DNA of 64,000 bases from Lunularia cruciata (taxonomy: Eukaryota; Streptophyta; Marchantiopsida; Lunulariales; Lunulariaceae), in NCBI GenBank assembly GCA_948567375.1, contig OX419756.1, positions 31,138,333 through 31,202,332 of the forward strand. The letters are read 5' to 3'. The position numbers were made by a program, and so were the translations under genes. Below the pieces are notes generated by a model. The model was not told where the DNA came from. It did no database searches and saw only the letters and a program-made list of their open reading frames with translations. Below, piece after piece: positions 11,556 through 22,551 of this stretch (the stretch's first letter is position 1; each line of letters opens with the position of its first letter).

Positions 11556-12190
11556 CAGCGAGAGTGGGAAAAAGGTGTGTGGGTCGGGCACCCAAGGTCC
11601 AGAAATGCTCAAGAACGTCAAGACTCAAACAGATAAAATGCGAGAGTGGGAAAAAGGTGTGTAGGTCAGGCACCAAGTTCCAGAATGCTCAAGAACGTCT
11701 AAACTCACGCGGATAAATAGCCAGAGTGGGAAAAAGGTGTGTAAGTGGGGCACCCAAGTTCCAGAATACTCACGAAATTTCTAGACTCACACGGATAAAT
11801 AGCACCCAAGTTCCAGAATACTCAAGAAATTTCTAGACTCACGCGGATAAATAGCACCCAAGTTCCAGAATACTCAAGAAATTTCTAGACTCACGTGGAT
11901 AAATAGCACCTAAGTTCCAAAATGCTCAAGAAAGTCTAGACTCGTGCCCGATGAATAGCGAGAGTGGGAAAAAAATGTGTAGGTCAGGCACCCAAGTTCC
12001 AGAACATTCAAGTTAATAAATAGCACCCAAGTTCCAGAATACTCAAGAAATTTCTAGACTCACGCGGATAAATAGCACCTAAGTTCCAGAATGCTCAAGA
12101 AAGTCTAGACTCGTGCCCGATGAATAGTGAGAGTGGGAAAAAAATGTGTAGGGCAGGCACCCAAGTTCCTGAACATTCAAGATCACCAAG
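11556..12190 (+). repeat. tandem repeat array inside pogo element
   Basis: Two unit types alternate. The long unit of 80-82 bp starts GAGAGTGGGAAAAAGG and continues CACCCAAGTTCCAGAAT. It begins near 11560, 11642 and 11722, with later copies near 11960 and 12129. The short unit of 52 bp is the second half of the long one, CACCCAAGTTCCAGAATACT through GGATAAATAG. It repeats with exact 52-bp spacing from 11751, 11803, 11855 and 11907. The array lies in the leader side of the transposon and must have expanded after or during its spread. Confidence 0.85.
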
Positions 12191-12299
12191 ACTCATGGGA
12201 AAGAGGCTGCACACTTTCCTCTGATTGGTGACAACCTCTCAATAGTGACATCGATAGCCAGTACAGATGTATGTCACTATTGGGAGGTTTTACTCTGTA

Positions 12300-15200
12300 T
12301 TTCAATCATTGGATTTTCCTACAGTTTTGGGTCTCCTTAGAAACTCCTACAGCAGGTGAATAAGGTCAGCCCAGATGATATAATTCCTGGAGTATCCGGG
12401 CAGGCGACAATCGACCCAGCTGAGAGCTCCAGGCGACAAGCGGTCAATGAGTTCAATGGAAGTTTTGAAAGCGCATGCTGTTTTGTGAGCTCGTGCCAAC
12501 TGATTCAAGTCAACTGCTGGCTTGTCCTCTAAGGGGTATTTGAAGAAAGGACAGGTCAGACCAACCTGTCCAATCTTTAAAGAGACAAATTTTAGCTTTA
12601 GGAAATTGGGATTTCACTAAGACTTGGACAGACAAGGAGTTTCAAGGACCAGCAAAAGTCCCCAGGTAGAGAGAAAGCTTTGAAACCGAGTTCTGTTGGT
12701 AATACGGCATACTTGCCAAAGCCAGTCAAATGCAGTGAAGATGAAGAATCGAGCCAAAATAGTATCCCCCGAAAGGAGAAAGAAGAAGGAATACGAGGCA
12801 ATAAAAAGTAAATAAAAGGAAGAACAAGCACAAGAATAAGCACGCAGGGAAGAAGAAAGGCGAAGCCTTATTCCGTTGTACGTAGTAAGTAGTAAGTAGC
12901 CAAGAAAACGCAGTAAGTAGCCAAAGCTGAAATGAAACCTAAATTACTTACTGCTGAACTGTAATATCAAGGTGTAGCTTGACCATAAATCACAGAACCA
13001 AAGTTGGCTTGTAAGATTTGAGGATTCCAAAGCGATGAGAATAAGCATGATCTTCACTGCATTGACATTGGCAAGGTACGGGGCTTCAGGTTTCTTCCAA
13101 GGTCTTCGTGAAGAAATGGAATGTGAGCTTGGTCTTGACCCTTTTCCCCTCACTTATTTACCCCATCATATCTCCCAACTTTTGGTTGTCGTATTCGTTG
13201 AGCTCCTGTGTTGTCTGCAAGTGGCCGGGCTGGACACAAGGTCGCGTAGGCGAGACTATTAACATGCTGTTGTTTTGTGATATATAAACCTGAAGTCAAT
13301 GGGTGGCCATATGCAACCTGTAAGCCTTGGATGGAACCCTCAACTTTCACCTGAGGACACTGTAGATCTAGGTGATGGAACTTCTCCGGCTCTCTCAATA
13401 TTCATGGCCTGTCATATACGTTTATCGACAAGCTCGCAACTTGTGCAGCTACAACGAAACCACAAATCTGAGACCTCAAAATAAAGTGAACGCAAATTTG
13501 GATCTGCGAACTCACGAGAAGAACCGATAGTCGACTTAGACCTGTTTGCTTTTCAAATCAGTCAACCACGAGTACCAATCATCACGTTTGCAGAAGTGAT
13601 GCTCATTGAATTTCTGCCGTCCTTTACAGCTCTCCCTAAATCCCCAAACTAATTTACAGGTATGCCTTCTGGTAGATCTAAACTTCAGATGAGAATGGAT
13701 TAAAAGCCGTCAGGCTTGGTCTACACTTTACCATATACAGATGCATCGCATTTGTTCGTTGCGTCTAGTTATCTGAATCCAAGATCCTTCAACCATCGAT
13801 GATCGCATCTAGTTGACGTGCAATTGCAATAAATGAGCGAGCCAAAAATTGTAACGACGGTATCGATGGGGCTGAATGGAGCACCGACGGAGGGAACGGA
13901 TCACATGTAACCTTTAACTGCTTTAACGTGAGATCAACATATTTACCAATGTTTAGGACGTAGAATACGCCCTTGAGATTGCCCTTGGAGGTACCTCCTT
14001 CACTTTGCACGTGTCTACTCTTTCTTGCTGCCACGCTATGTTACACGCCACGGAGGCAAATTCTCGTCAAATAATATGTTTTCACCTCGAGATGAATTCT
14101 GGGCCATGGTGACGTGTCGCATTGGTTCGCATGATCTGGCAAAACTCATGTGCAGCGCTACCGTCGACGTGGGCTGGTTTTGAAAGCATTCTTTTGTGCG
14201 TAGCGGTCCAAACAAGAACGGGACTACAAGGGAGAGGGGAGGAACTCCTCATCCGTGTGTTTCCTCTTCCCTACAGGTCAGCGTCAACAGGATCAGTCTT
14301 GCTTCACCTTATTTTAGAAGACTAAGTTATCACAGTGAAGAAATACTGTTCCCGGTTAGATGGATAAAGGGTTCCCATCCTTATTGTGTTCTATGTGGTC
14401 GCCTCCACGTTAAATGGATAAAGTCTTCTTGAATGTGACTTCTTAGGCTCTTGGGTCTCGTGGCCACCTCATCCGAGTTTCAACTTCGACAGTTTAAAGG
14501 GGGGTTCCAAGGAGGCCTTGTGAGCGGTGTGACTTCTTAAATTGAAGATGAAATCGATGCCACAGAACACGGTGGTGCGGCTCAAGATCAGGAGGATTTC
14601 AGCTGGTCGAATCTCGAAACTAGAAGAAACTAGGGAAGAAACTCCACTTGCTACAGCATTGTATTAAGTTCCTACTGTGTAAACATTTTGTTGGTTTGGG
14701 GAATCAGTGGAACTCGGAGGAGACAAGGTCCTTCAAGCCATGCTCATCTTCTACTTGCGACCCAGAGTTTCCGCTCTCAAGCCTCGTGCCTTCGTGGACA
14801 AGCAGTAGTAACAGTAGGTCTAGGCCCTATTTATCACAATGCTATCTTCCTTTTCTGCTTGTTAGGAGCTGCGGGAGGAGCTGCGGGGAGAGTGTGGAGA
14901 CGAGAGAGGAGAGGGAGAGATGTGAGACGATTTTGATAAAATCTGAGTGCTCTCTAGCATGTAGCCTTCGAGTGAATAGACTATTCTCTTCGTTTTTCAA
15001 TTCCGGTTCCATTGGCACCTAGATTGAAGACTATGGAGAATGGAGTAGAAAGTTATGAAGTTTTTTAGTGTTTTTTTAGGGTTGAGAGTGATTATTATAC
15101 ATTGAGAGTGATGGGTTGTGAATTTTCATTTCTAATCTCTGGGTTTTCATGATTAAGTTCCATAGGAATTTAATTTGAAAATTTTGGAGACAAAAATTGA

Positions 15201-15341
15201 AAGTTATGAAAGTTTATAGATTTTAGGGTTGTGAGAGAGATTGTTTTCTTATGTGAGTTGGGATGTGAAGGGTTGTGGTTTTGCAGATATGGGGAGATAT
15301 GGAGAGGAGTATCATGTGTTACTATCATTATTCTTGTGCTA
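12300..15341. other. intergenic, nothing firm recognised
   Basis: Several frames of 70-120 codons exist on both strands (for example 14648-15022 plus and 13789-14034 minus), but none shows a domain, signal peptide or conserved motif that I recognise. The part from about 14640 to 15340 may include the 5' UTR or flank of the LINE that follows; its 5' end could not be fixed. The only repeat link is the LINE-type 3' stem-loop at 14359-14403. Confidence 0.45.
14359..14403 (+). repeat. LINE-type 3' stem-loop fragment
   Basis: GATGG...CCCATCC followed after a short spacer by GTGGTCGCC repeats the layout of the LINE 3' end at 18551-18592. The loop is longer here and the upstream 3' UTR is not recognisable. 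It may be an old truncated LINE copy or the tail of a SINE that borrows the LINE's 3' signal. Confidence 0.5.
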
Positions 15342-18300
15342 GCCATGGCTACACCTTCCCATGTGGGGTCGCCTAGAGCGGGTCGGGATACACCATGCCC
15401 GGTGTGTCACCGACGCTTTACCTCGCAAGGGGTAAAGACCCATGTGTGAAGGATGCACAAGGACTATGATTGGACCACTTGGGATGTCCACGTGAGACAA
15501 GCGACCACATCGACAACAGTGACACTCGGGATTACGCACGCTTCTTCTATACCTTCGTTGATCGTTCCAGGGATACCGATCGAGTCGTGGGAGTGGTTAG
15601 CTTCTCAGGCGGGTTGCATTTTGGGGTTATTTGAGACTAGTTTTCCATGTCCACGTCTATTCCATAGGCTACCCCGCACACTCCATGATGAGGCTAGACA
15701 GGCTTTTCGCCTACCACTGGATCGTTTGGCACGTGATCCCTTGGACGAGTTAGCGTGGTTCCTATTCCTCCTACTCCCTCGATGGTGTCTTCGTTATGCT
15801 AGAGGGGGACGTGCGGGGCATAGAGAGGTGGCGGCTAGATTTCGTCGATTCCGAGCGGGGGATTGGGCAGCCCTTCAGGAGGAGTCTGTTAGGGCTACAT
15901 GATTTAGGAGACAGACATCGCCACAGGATACCATAGATTCCACTCGATTACGACGATGTAGGACATTGGGTCAGGCGGGAGAGTTTAGTAGAGCAGCACG
16001 AGCGCTACACCCTCTGTCTATAGCGAGTCCTACTGATGAGACCATCTCTTCCCTACGCTCATTGCATCCTATAGCAGTAGAGGGACTACCACTAGAGGTC
16101 TTAGATTATCAGCCTGAGCAGCCTTTATGTCTTGATAGGTCGCTATTTGCACAAGCATTGTGCACTGCCCCTCGCCTTTCCTCAGGAGGCTTGTCAGGGA
16201 TGGTTTATGAGCACCTTAGAGATTGCTTCCAGGCAGATGATCCTTCTAGTGGTTTTATCGAGTTGTTTCAGGTGGCTGCAGCAGTAGCGAGAGGAGATAT
16301 TCCTATGTCTGTTAGTCGGGTCTTAGGTGCTAGTCGACTTCTCGCGATCGAGAAGGACACGGGAGGCATTAGACCGATCGCTATTGGAGAGATCTTTTTG
16401 CGTTTGGTCAGTCGTACCATTGTCCTTCTGCATCGTTCTCACTTTCGACAGCACCTTAGTCCACATCAGTTTGGAGTAGCTACACCTGGAGGATGTGAGG
16501 CTATATCTCTAGGCATTAGAGCACTCCTAGATATCCATCCGGAGTGGGTCGTCCTACAGGTGGACGTTGAGAACGCTTTTAATAGCGTCTCACGTGCATC
16601 CATCTTTAGAGAGCTTAGGGAGGCTAGTGGATCCTTGGCGAGTCTCATTCCTTTTGTGCGGTCTTTTTATGGCTCTCCTGCTTCCCTTTACTACCAGCAT
16701 GGTGGTTCACAGGAGGGAGTCACCGTCTTGGAGTCAACTGTTGGTACACGTCAGGGAGATCCTTTGGGGGGGCCCTTATTTGCCATGGCTCACTTTAGAG
16801 CTCTCTTGTCTACTACATTGGCCATGCCAGGTTGTGTATTTCCATCCTTGGCAGATGATACACACATCGTAGGCCCTGTAGATCAGATTAGGCAGGCCTT
16901 TGACTACTTGACTACCGAGCTACATCTAGTAGGCTTGAGAGTCAAGGTGTCAAAGTGCAGGGCATGGTCCCCTTTAGGTATCCCTCCCCACCTTGAGCTT
17001 CCAGAGGGGTGTATCACATCCACAGAGGGACTTCGTGTTCTTGGAGTGCCAATAGGATCGGAGGATTTTGTCACACGCTTCTTGGACGCTGCTCTTGCAG
17101 AGGATGTTCTCCATGTGGATGACCTTCCATTACTAGGAGATCCGTAGGTGGCATTTGGTATACTCTCTTCCAGTATTGCTCGTCGACCATCCTACCTCAT
17201 CCGTACAGTTCCCCCCTCATCGTCCTTCCTATCACGTCTGAGAGCATTTGATAGGAGGATTATGGGAGTCTTTGGTGATATTATTGGACCAGGGACTTTT
17301 GAGTGTGTGACAGGGGATTTGGCACGTAGACAGACGGCTCTACCGATCTCATGTGGTGGGGTTGGCTTGCTTTCTATGGAGGAGATGGCACCTATAGCAT
17401 TTTTGGGTAGTTGGGCTCTCTCGGCACCCCTACTTGCATCTCGTTTTGTGGTTGCTGATAGGCCGGTTTTGGAGACTTATGTGACAGAGGTGGAGGGAGG
17501 ATCCTTTTCTCTCCAGGTGTTATTGCGGCAGACGAGAGATAGTCTATCTTCACGAGCACGAGAGGGTTTTCCACCGTTTGCTTCACTATTGTCAGATTGG
17601 ACTAGAGGTCTACAGTCTTCCTTGATGGAGCGACAGTGTGAGCATACGCTACATTCTCTCTTAGTTGACTCGTCCATTCCTCAGGCTACTAGAGCACGTC
17701 TACGCTCTTGCTCCGGCAAGGGTGCAGGCTCGTGGATCCTAGCTCGACCATGCATTAGGGCTTTCCGACTCGCACCGGCTACTTTCTCTACAGCGATGAG
17801 GTTTTGCCTAGGTTTGGTCCACCCATCTGCATCTTCACTACTCACTTGTGAGTGTGGTTCTACACTAGATGCAGCGGCGGTCCACATGACACGGTGTCCT
17901 TTTGGAGGACAGAGGATAGCTACCCATGATGCCATTAGAGACATAGTGTTTGCTATGGCACGAGAGAGTGGATACTTGGCTTGGAGGGAGCGTTCGTATG
18001 CGTTGCAGACGACACGTGTCAGGGCAGACTTATACTTGGTCCGAGATGATCAGGTGACAGTAGCGGATGTCGTGGTGACGGACCCTACGCGAGATACAGT
18101 TTCGGAGGGAGTGATTACCCATCCCCCTGGATGGGCGGCGAGTGCAGCAGCAGGTCGCAAGGTCTCCAAGTACAGGGGCATGCAGCGAGGTCACCTCTTT
18201 GTTCCTCTAGCCTTGGAGTTATATGGAGCGATGAACACGGCATTTGACACATTTGTCAGGGAGTGCGCGAGGGCTTATCATGTTAGGCGGCAGGGGGTAC

Positions 18301-18512
18301 CACTCTCACTCTCATACTTTGTAGCTTACTTTAGACAGCGTGTATCCATTGCTCTACAGAGGGCAGTGGCTGGTGCAATCCATAGGAGAGCAATCACATT
18401 AGGTGATGTTTCTTCGGATGCTCCAGTTGTGTGTAGACCGTACGACTTGCATAGCTCGGATATCTTAGGTGCGGTAGGGCAGATTTCTCATACAGACTCT
18501 ATTGGGGCTTAG
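15342..18512 (+). pseudogene. LINE polyprotein: Zn finger-RT-RLE, three stops
   Basis: One frame runs from about 15342 to the stop at 18510-18512, about 1,056 codons. An N-terminal C2H2 finger reads CPVCHRRFTSQGVKTHV and continues to RMH. The RT shows motif A LQVDVENAFNSVS, motif B GTRQGDPLGGPLF and motif C SLADDTHIVG, that is LADD where YADD is usual. A CECG...HMTRC knuckle follows at about residue 845. The endonuclease has RADLYLVRDD, ADVVVTDP and GRKVSKYRGM, matching the R-x-D, D-V and K..KY positions of RLEs. Three in-frame stops (TGA 15447, TGA 15900, TAG 17145) interrupt it with no frame change. Each would be undone by one C for T (CGA or CAG), which suggests decay through cytosine methylation in a young copy. 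Confidence 0.85.
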
Positions 18513-18600
18513 CCCCATGTTACCTTTTTTGTCTCTCCCTTGTACAGCTTGATGGGGTCTTCCCATCCTTCATTTTTCCTACGTGGTCGCCTTTTTTCTT
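15342..18600 (+). mobile_element. LINE with restriction-like endonuclease (R2/Utopia-like)
   Basis: A single-frame non-LTR retrotransposon. The order is N-terminal C2H2 zinc finger, long linker, reverse transcriptase, Cys-His knuckle and C-terminal restriction-like endonuclease. There is no apurinic endonuclease at the N-terminus. That order is the hallmark of the R2/NeSL/Utopia type. The 3' UTR of about 85 bp carries a stem-loop (18551-18567) and ends near GTGGTCGCCTTTTTT. No poly(A) tail or target duplication is obvious. The element is GC-richer than its surroundings. The 5' end and the insertion site are not defined, and I saw no U2 snRNA sequence at the junctions. Confidence 0.85.
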
Positions 18601-18604
18601 TATC

Positions 18605-19641
18605 ACACAATCCCGCATCAGTAGATTATTTTGTTACTTTTCTCTAGATGGTTACATTGCCTTTCCCCTTGCGCTGTCTTGGAAGTCTCAGTTTTATTTC
18701 GCTTTGTAATCCCTTTGCTTTATTGGACTCCGTGATCTTTATCTCCTCTTGCATTCCGTGGTGCTTTGTATTACTTTTACTTCTTCTTTTCTTCCTTCGA
18801 GGTATAGTTTATATACATTGGATGACATACCATTTCCTTCACCGTATGTTAACAATTTTCCTCCCTCTTCGATATCGCCTGAGAACATTGCAAAATTATA
18901 TCGAAGCCATAGCTAGAAATGTGGCATATATAGCGATTAATTTGTAATAGATGTTTATCTTGTACCTACGGTGGTTTGGCAGGAAGCATCCCAGGTGGAC
19001 TATGTGTGAGAACGGCCGGATCCACAATACTCAACAACGTCGTGAAACAGGATTCCAGTACCTCTTGGTAGATGGAACATAAACGTGTTCTGGGTTAGTT
19101 TCGCTTGAAGGGCAACCCATCATAGACATTTCCTACGATTGAGAAGCCTATAATCTTGAATTTATATATTCACCTATTGATTGTTTCACTCAGTTAGTTA
19201 GACAGATATTGGATCACAACCAGGCCAGATAATTGACTGCCAAATACTGTAACCCCATGCATACTTGTAACAGTGAAGCAGATATAATATTCTCTAAACA
19301 GCGGCAGTAACTGCACCTGTTTCCACAAATCACTAACCCCACGTAAGTACGATGGAGTGTGCCCACAGAAACCGTGAAGCTTTGTAAGTCAAATGTTGAG
19401 TAAACCAAATTTTCTTTTGATCAGACTTCCAAAGTTTCGGTATATGCTTATATTTTGTTAGGATTATATTTCGCAAAAAATTTATATTGTCATATTTGGA
19501 TTTTGAAAAAATGTAAATATCGATCCACATTCATCTGATTAGTGTAGTAAAGGATAGTAAACTTAACGTCAAATCAAGCCATACAAGCCACAATTCGATT
19601 AGCATGTCTTTAAATTCCTAGCTGGAGTGAATTTAGCATAT
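18605..19641. other. intergenic, AT-rich, nothing recognised
   Basis: Between the LINE and the Mutator-like element only frames below about 100 codons occur. One (18648-18947, plus) is rich in hydrophobic residues, but this follows from a T-rich stretch and no family is recognised. No repeat from elsewhere in the window is seen. Confidence 0.45.
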
Positions 19642-20181
19642 AAATTTTAAGAGCAAGTTTACAATATGACACTATTCGGCTTCGTATTTCACAACATGAC
19701 CCTATTTAGAAATATGTCACGATATGACTCTGTTTCAAAAATTCAACATGACCGCGAGAAAGAGTCTACTCGCGAGTTTACCCGTGTATGACAGTCGCCT
19801 TCGAAGGAGAATCGAAATATAAGAGCCAAATTTCTTTATCAGGAGCAGCTCACTATTGTTATGAGAAAAAAGGCATGTGGAAATAACGGAATCTGCTTTG
19901 ACTCTGCAGCATTGTCTTCAGTTGTCAAATTCATTTTAGGATCTGTTTTAAATACGAAAGTTAAAATCAATATCAATCAACGGCTAATCTCTAAGGTACG
20001 GTGGTACATAGGTCCGCATCTGGAAAAAAATTATATCGAGATAGGACTGGTTTGCCACTTTAGGTGCAAAAGTACACGTTTTGGAAAAGAAGTTTGTCAG
20101 AATGAGACTAGTTTCCCGCTTTACACGAGAATAATTACCTTGAAATCATTTTCACGAACAAATCTCGCAGGTGGACGGCTT

Positions 20182-20236
20182 GATGGGTCTTCCCATCTTT
20201 TTCATGTGTTCAACGCGGTCGCCTTCTCTCTCCATA
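20182..20236 (+). repeat. LINE 3'-end fragment within MULE
   Basis: GATGGGTCTTCCCATC (20182-20197) followed by GCGGTCGCCTTCT repeats the terminal stem-loop and end of the LINE at 15.3-18.6 kb. It lies in the roughly 590-bp segment that separates the outer and inner left inverted repeats of the MULE. Either a truncated LINE copy inserted here or the MULE carried a captured piece. Confidence 0.6.
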
Positions 20237-20372
20237 CGAGGCTAATTATTTCAAAATTAATTTCATGGGTAGATTCTCCTTCGCATACGCGAAATTTTCA
20301 TAAATGGGCCATGTTAAAATTTTATTTGCAAAAACGTGCAGATTCCTGATTTTATTTGGGGAAATGTGTTCA

Positions 20373-20596
20373 TTTCAGAGTTTTATTTGCAAAACATGGG
20401 CGAGTTCATTGACAGCAACCTGCTCTACTTTTCATGGCGCTCTGTTGTCTCCAGCCCTCCTATAGAACTCAGAATCTCAATGGGCTAATTTCAGAGGTTT
20501 ATTTGCAAACATGTGCTAGTTTGTTGATAGCCATCGCTTCGCTTTTCATTGCGCTCTATTGTCTCTATCTCTCTTATAGAACTCAGAATCTCAATG
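20373..20596 (+). repeat. ~110-bp tandem duplication at MULE gene start
   Basis: A segment beginning TTTCAGAG-TTTATTTGCAAA and ending CTTATAGAACTCAGAATCTC occurs twice, at about 20373-20481 and 20487-20592. The second copy ends two bases before the likely transposase ATG at 20594, so the leader of the gene is duplicated. The TTTTATTTGCAAAA motif also belongs to the inner inverted repeat. Confidence 0.8.
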
Positions 20597-22551
20597 TCTC
20601 TAAATGCATTTGACGTTTCTGAAAATTTTGACACAATGGATGAATTGCGCTCCCAACTTTGTCAGATATGCAGCAAGATGCAACTTCCCTTTTATGTGGA
20701 GTGCAGCAAACTGGATAAGCTTGATAGGCTTCATGTTCGCTGCCCCTCTGCCAAGGCTACATCAAGGGCAAGATCAGGGCCGGCTTGTGACTTTAGCGTG
20801 ACAGCACTACAGACATAAGGATAGTCTCATACATTTTTGTAAATTGAACCTCGTGCATTTTGCATTTTGCACCATGACACCTCGTACTTCTATCTCAGCT
20901 TCGTTGTCTTTGGCAGAGCCTCTGCTGGTGCACTACAAATCCTTCATGCCGGCTGATGTGTGTGCAGAAGTTCGTGCTCAGCATGGGCAGACTGCCACTT
21001 ACTCTATGGCATGGAGAGCTTTAAATCAGTGCAACAAATAATGGTTTGGAAAATGATCACACCTTCATGCTGCTATAGGGTTTTTTTTCCTGAATTCACT
21101 CCAAAAAACCCTGAAGCAATATGGGCATTTGAGAGAAATGTCAAGAGTGTTGTAGAGCGGTCGTTTCTATGTCCTCAATCGCAAAAGTTAGCATTTCATC
21201 ACTGCCGGCCACTGGTCATTGTGGATGCATGCCACTTACGCTCAAGATATGGTGGTGTGACAATGTCTGCAAAACCCTAAACTCATGATGGTGAAGGCCT
21301 AATTTATCCACTTTGCACTTGCATTGCACCTATCGAGAATGGATCAAACTGGGTGTTTTTCCTTCAAAAATTGAGAGCTTCAATTCCGGAGGTTGTGCAA
21401 CCGGGCATCATTCTCATGCATGATCGTGAAAAGTGCTTGCATAATGCACAATGCATTGTCCTGCCAGAATCACATGAATCAATTTGTACATACCACCTCG
21501 AAAAGAATGTGAATGCAAGATTTAAGTCAATTTTTTAAGTGCTAGATATGGATGGCAGCAAAGGCACTGAAGATTAGGGAGCATGAAGTAGCAATGCAAG
21601 TCATCAGCTTGGAAAATCCACTTGGGGCCGACTACTTGATTGGTTGCAACATCATAAAGTGTGCAACATCTCACTTTCCAGTTGCACGATATGGCACAAT
21701 GACGTCCAATTTGGCCGAGAGCACCAACTCTTGGCTTGAAAAGCTGCGCAATGGCTCATATATCTGAACTTTTTCAATGGATGGGTATCCCAAGTTGCAA
21801 AGCTTATGTTTTGGAGGCAGAGCTTGTATGCACAAGTTGATACAACCATTCCAGAATCCACGATGCGATGCTGCAATGAATTGAAACGCAAGAGCCAACA
21901 ATATCAAGTGGTACAGTTCATGCTTCTTGGTTTTGAGGTAATACACCCAACCAATAAAAGCAAAAATGTTGTGTATCTCGAGTCCCAAACTTGTAGTTGC
22001 AAAGATTTTAATTGCGAAGCTTTTAAAGAATATCAGTTCCCTTGTGTGCATGCTGCTGGTGCAATTGCCAAAGCGGGGCTCGCATCAACATCTTTTATGG
22101 CAAGCTCCTACCTAATGATTGCTTTGCAGTCCACTTATGGTACATCAATGATGCCTATTTTGTGTAATGACCTTCCCTCTGATGGTGATGTCCAAACAGC
22201 CCAACAAAAGGCCGGCATGCCGAAATCAAAAAGGCTGCAGTTAAGGGGCAAAGTCGACACGGAAGACTAGTATACATGTGGCCAATGTGGGGTTAAGGGC
22301 CACAACAAAACAACGTGCAGTCTGACAAATTGCGATGGCAGGTCGCATTCAATGCTTGCAAGAAGATGCGCACGACATGCCTACAACACCACAAGCACCT
22401 GTGCCGCCTCTTGCTGGTGAAATTTAAGGCATTGAAGATATGCAGATGGAAGGTAGGGCTCAAGCAAGTGCGCATTGTGATTTGCAAGAAATGCGGACAC
22501 AATCACTATGCCAAGACCCCTTGCCATAGCAAGAGCAACCTGAATAGTATA
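20594..22551 (+). pseudogene. MULE transposase (MudR-like), broken
   Basis: The likely start is the ATG at 20594 (MSLNAFDVSENFDTMDEL). The N-terminal segment then has ADVCAEVRAQ..YSMAWRAL, typical of MULE transposases. The DDE core follows: LVIVDACHLRSRYGG (21.2 kb), ILMHDREK with HLEKNV (21.4 kb), and NLAESTNSWL (21.7 kb) for the Glu region. A SWIM finger (CSCKDFNC then CVHA) lies at about 21.99-22.05 kb. Two zinc knuckles, CGQCGVKGHNKTTC and CKKCGHNHYAKTPC, lie at about 22.27 and 22.48 kb. Most pieces share one phase, but several stops and at least one phase change split them. A non-functional relic of an autonomous MULE. Confidence 0.85.

Larger units (their letters stand above)
9417..12297 (-). 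mobile_element. pogo/Lemi1-like Tc1-mariner DNA transposon
   Basis: Both ends carry the inverted repeat CAGAGTAAAACCTCC followed by (A/C)AATAGTG. The left copy starts at 9417 and the right copy ends at 12297. Each end is bounded by TA (9415-9416 and 12298-12299), the duplication typical of Tc1/mariner/pogo. The terminal CAG..TAAAACCTC resembles plant pogo-like ends (Emigrant/Lemi1). The 2.9-kb body holds a broken minus-strand transposase and, between the gene start and the right end, a large tandem repeat array. AATAGTGAC recurs near both ends, perhaps as extra transposase sites. Confidence 0.9.

Noticed and set aside
13789-14034. 81-codon minus-strand frame (MAARKSRHVQSEGG...)
   Set aside because: Starts well but has no known family, no promoter or neighbours to support it.
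14648-15022. 124-codon frame upstream of the LINE
   Set aside because: No motif; overlaps another frame and lies in possible LINE 5' UTR. Not called as a gene.
15200-18700. U2 snRNA target flanking the Utopia-like LINE
   Set aside because: I looked for conserved U2 sequence at the 3' joint and upstream and saw none; the clade name remains tentative.
19861-20349. 162-codon plus-strand frame within the MULE's left part
   Set aside because: No recognisable domain, spans the LINE-type stem-loop and a MULE inverted-repeat arm, and has biased low-complexity composition; probably chance.
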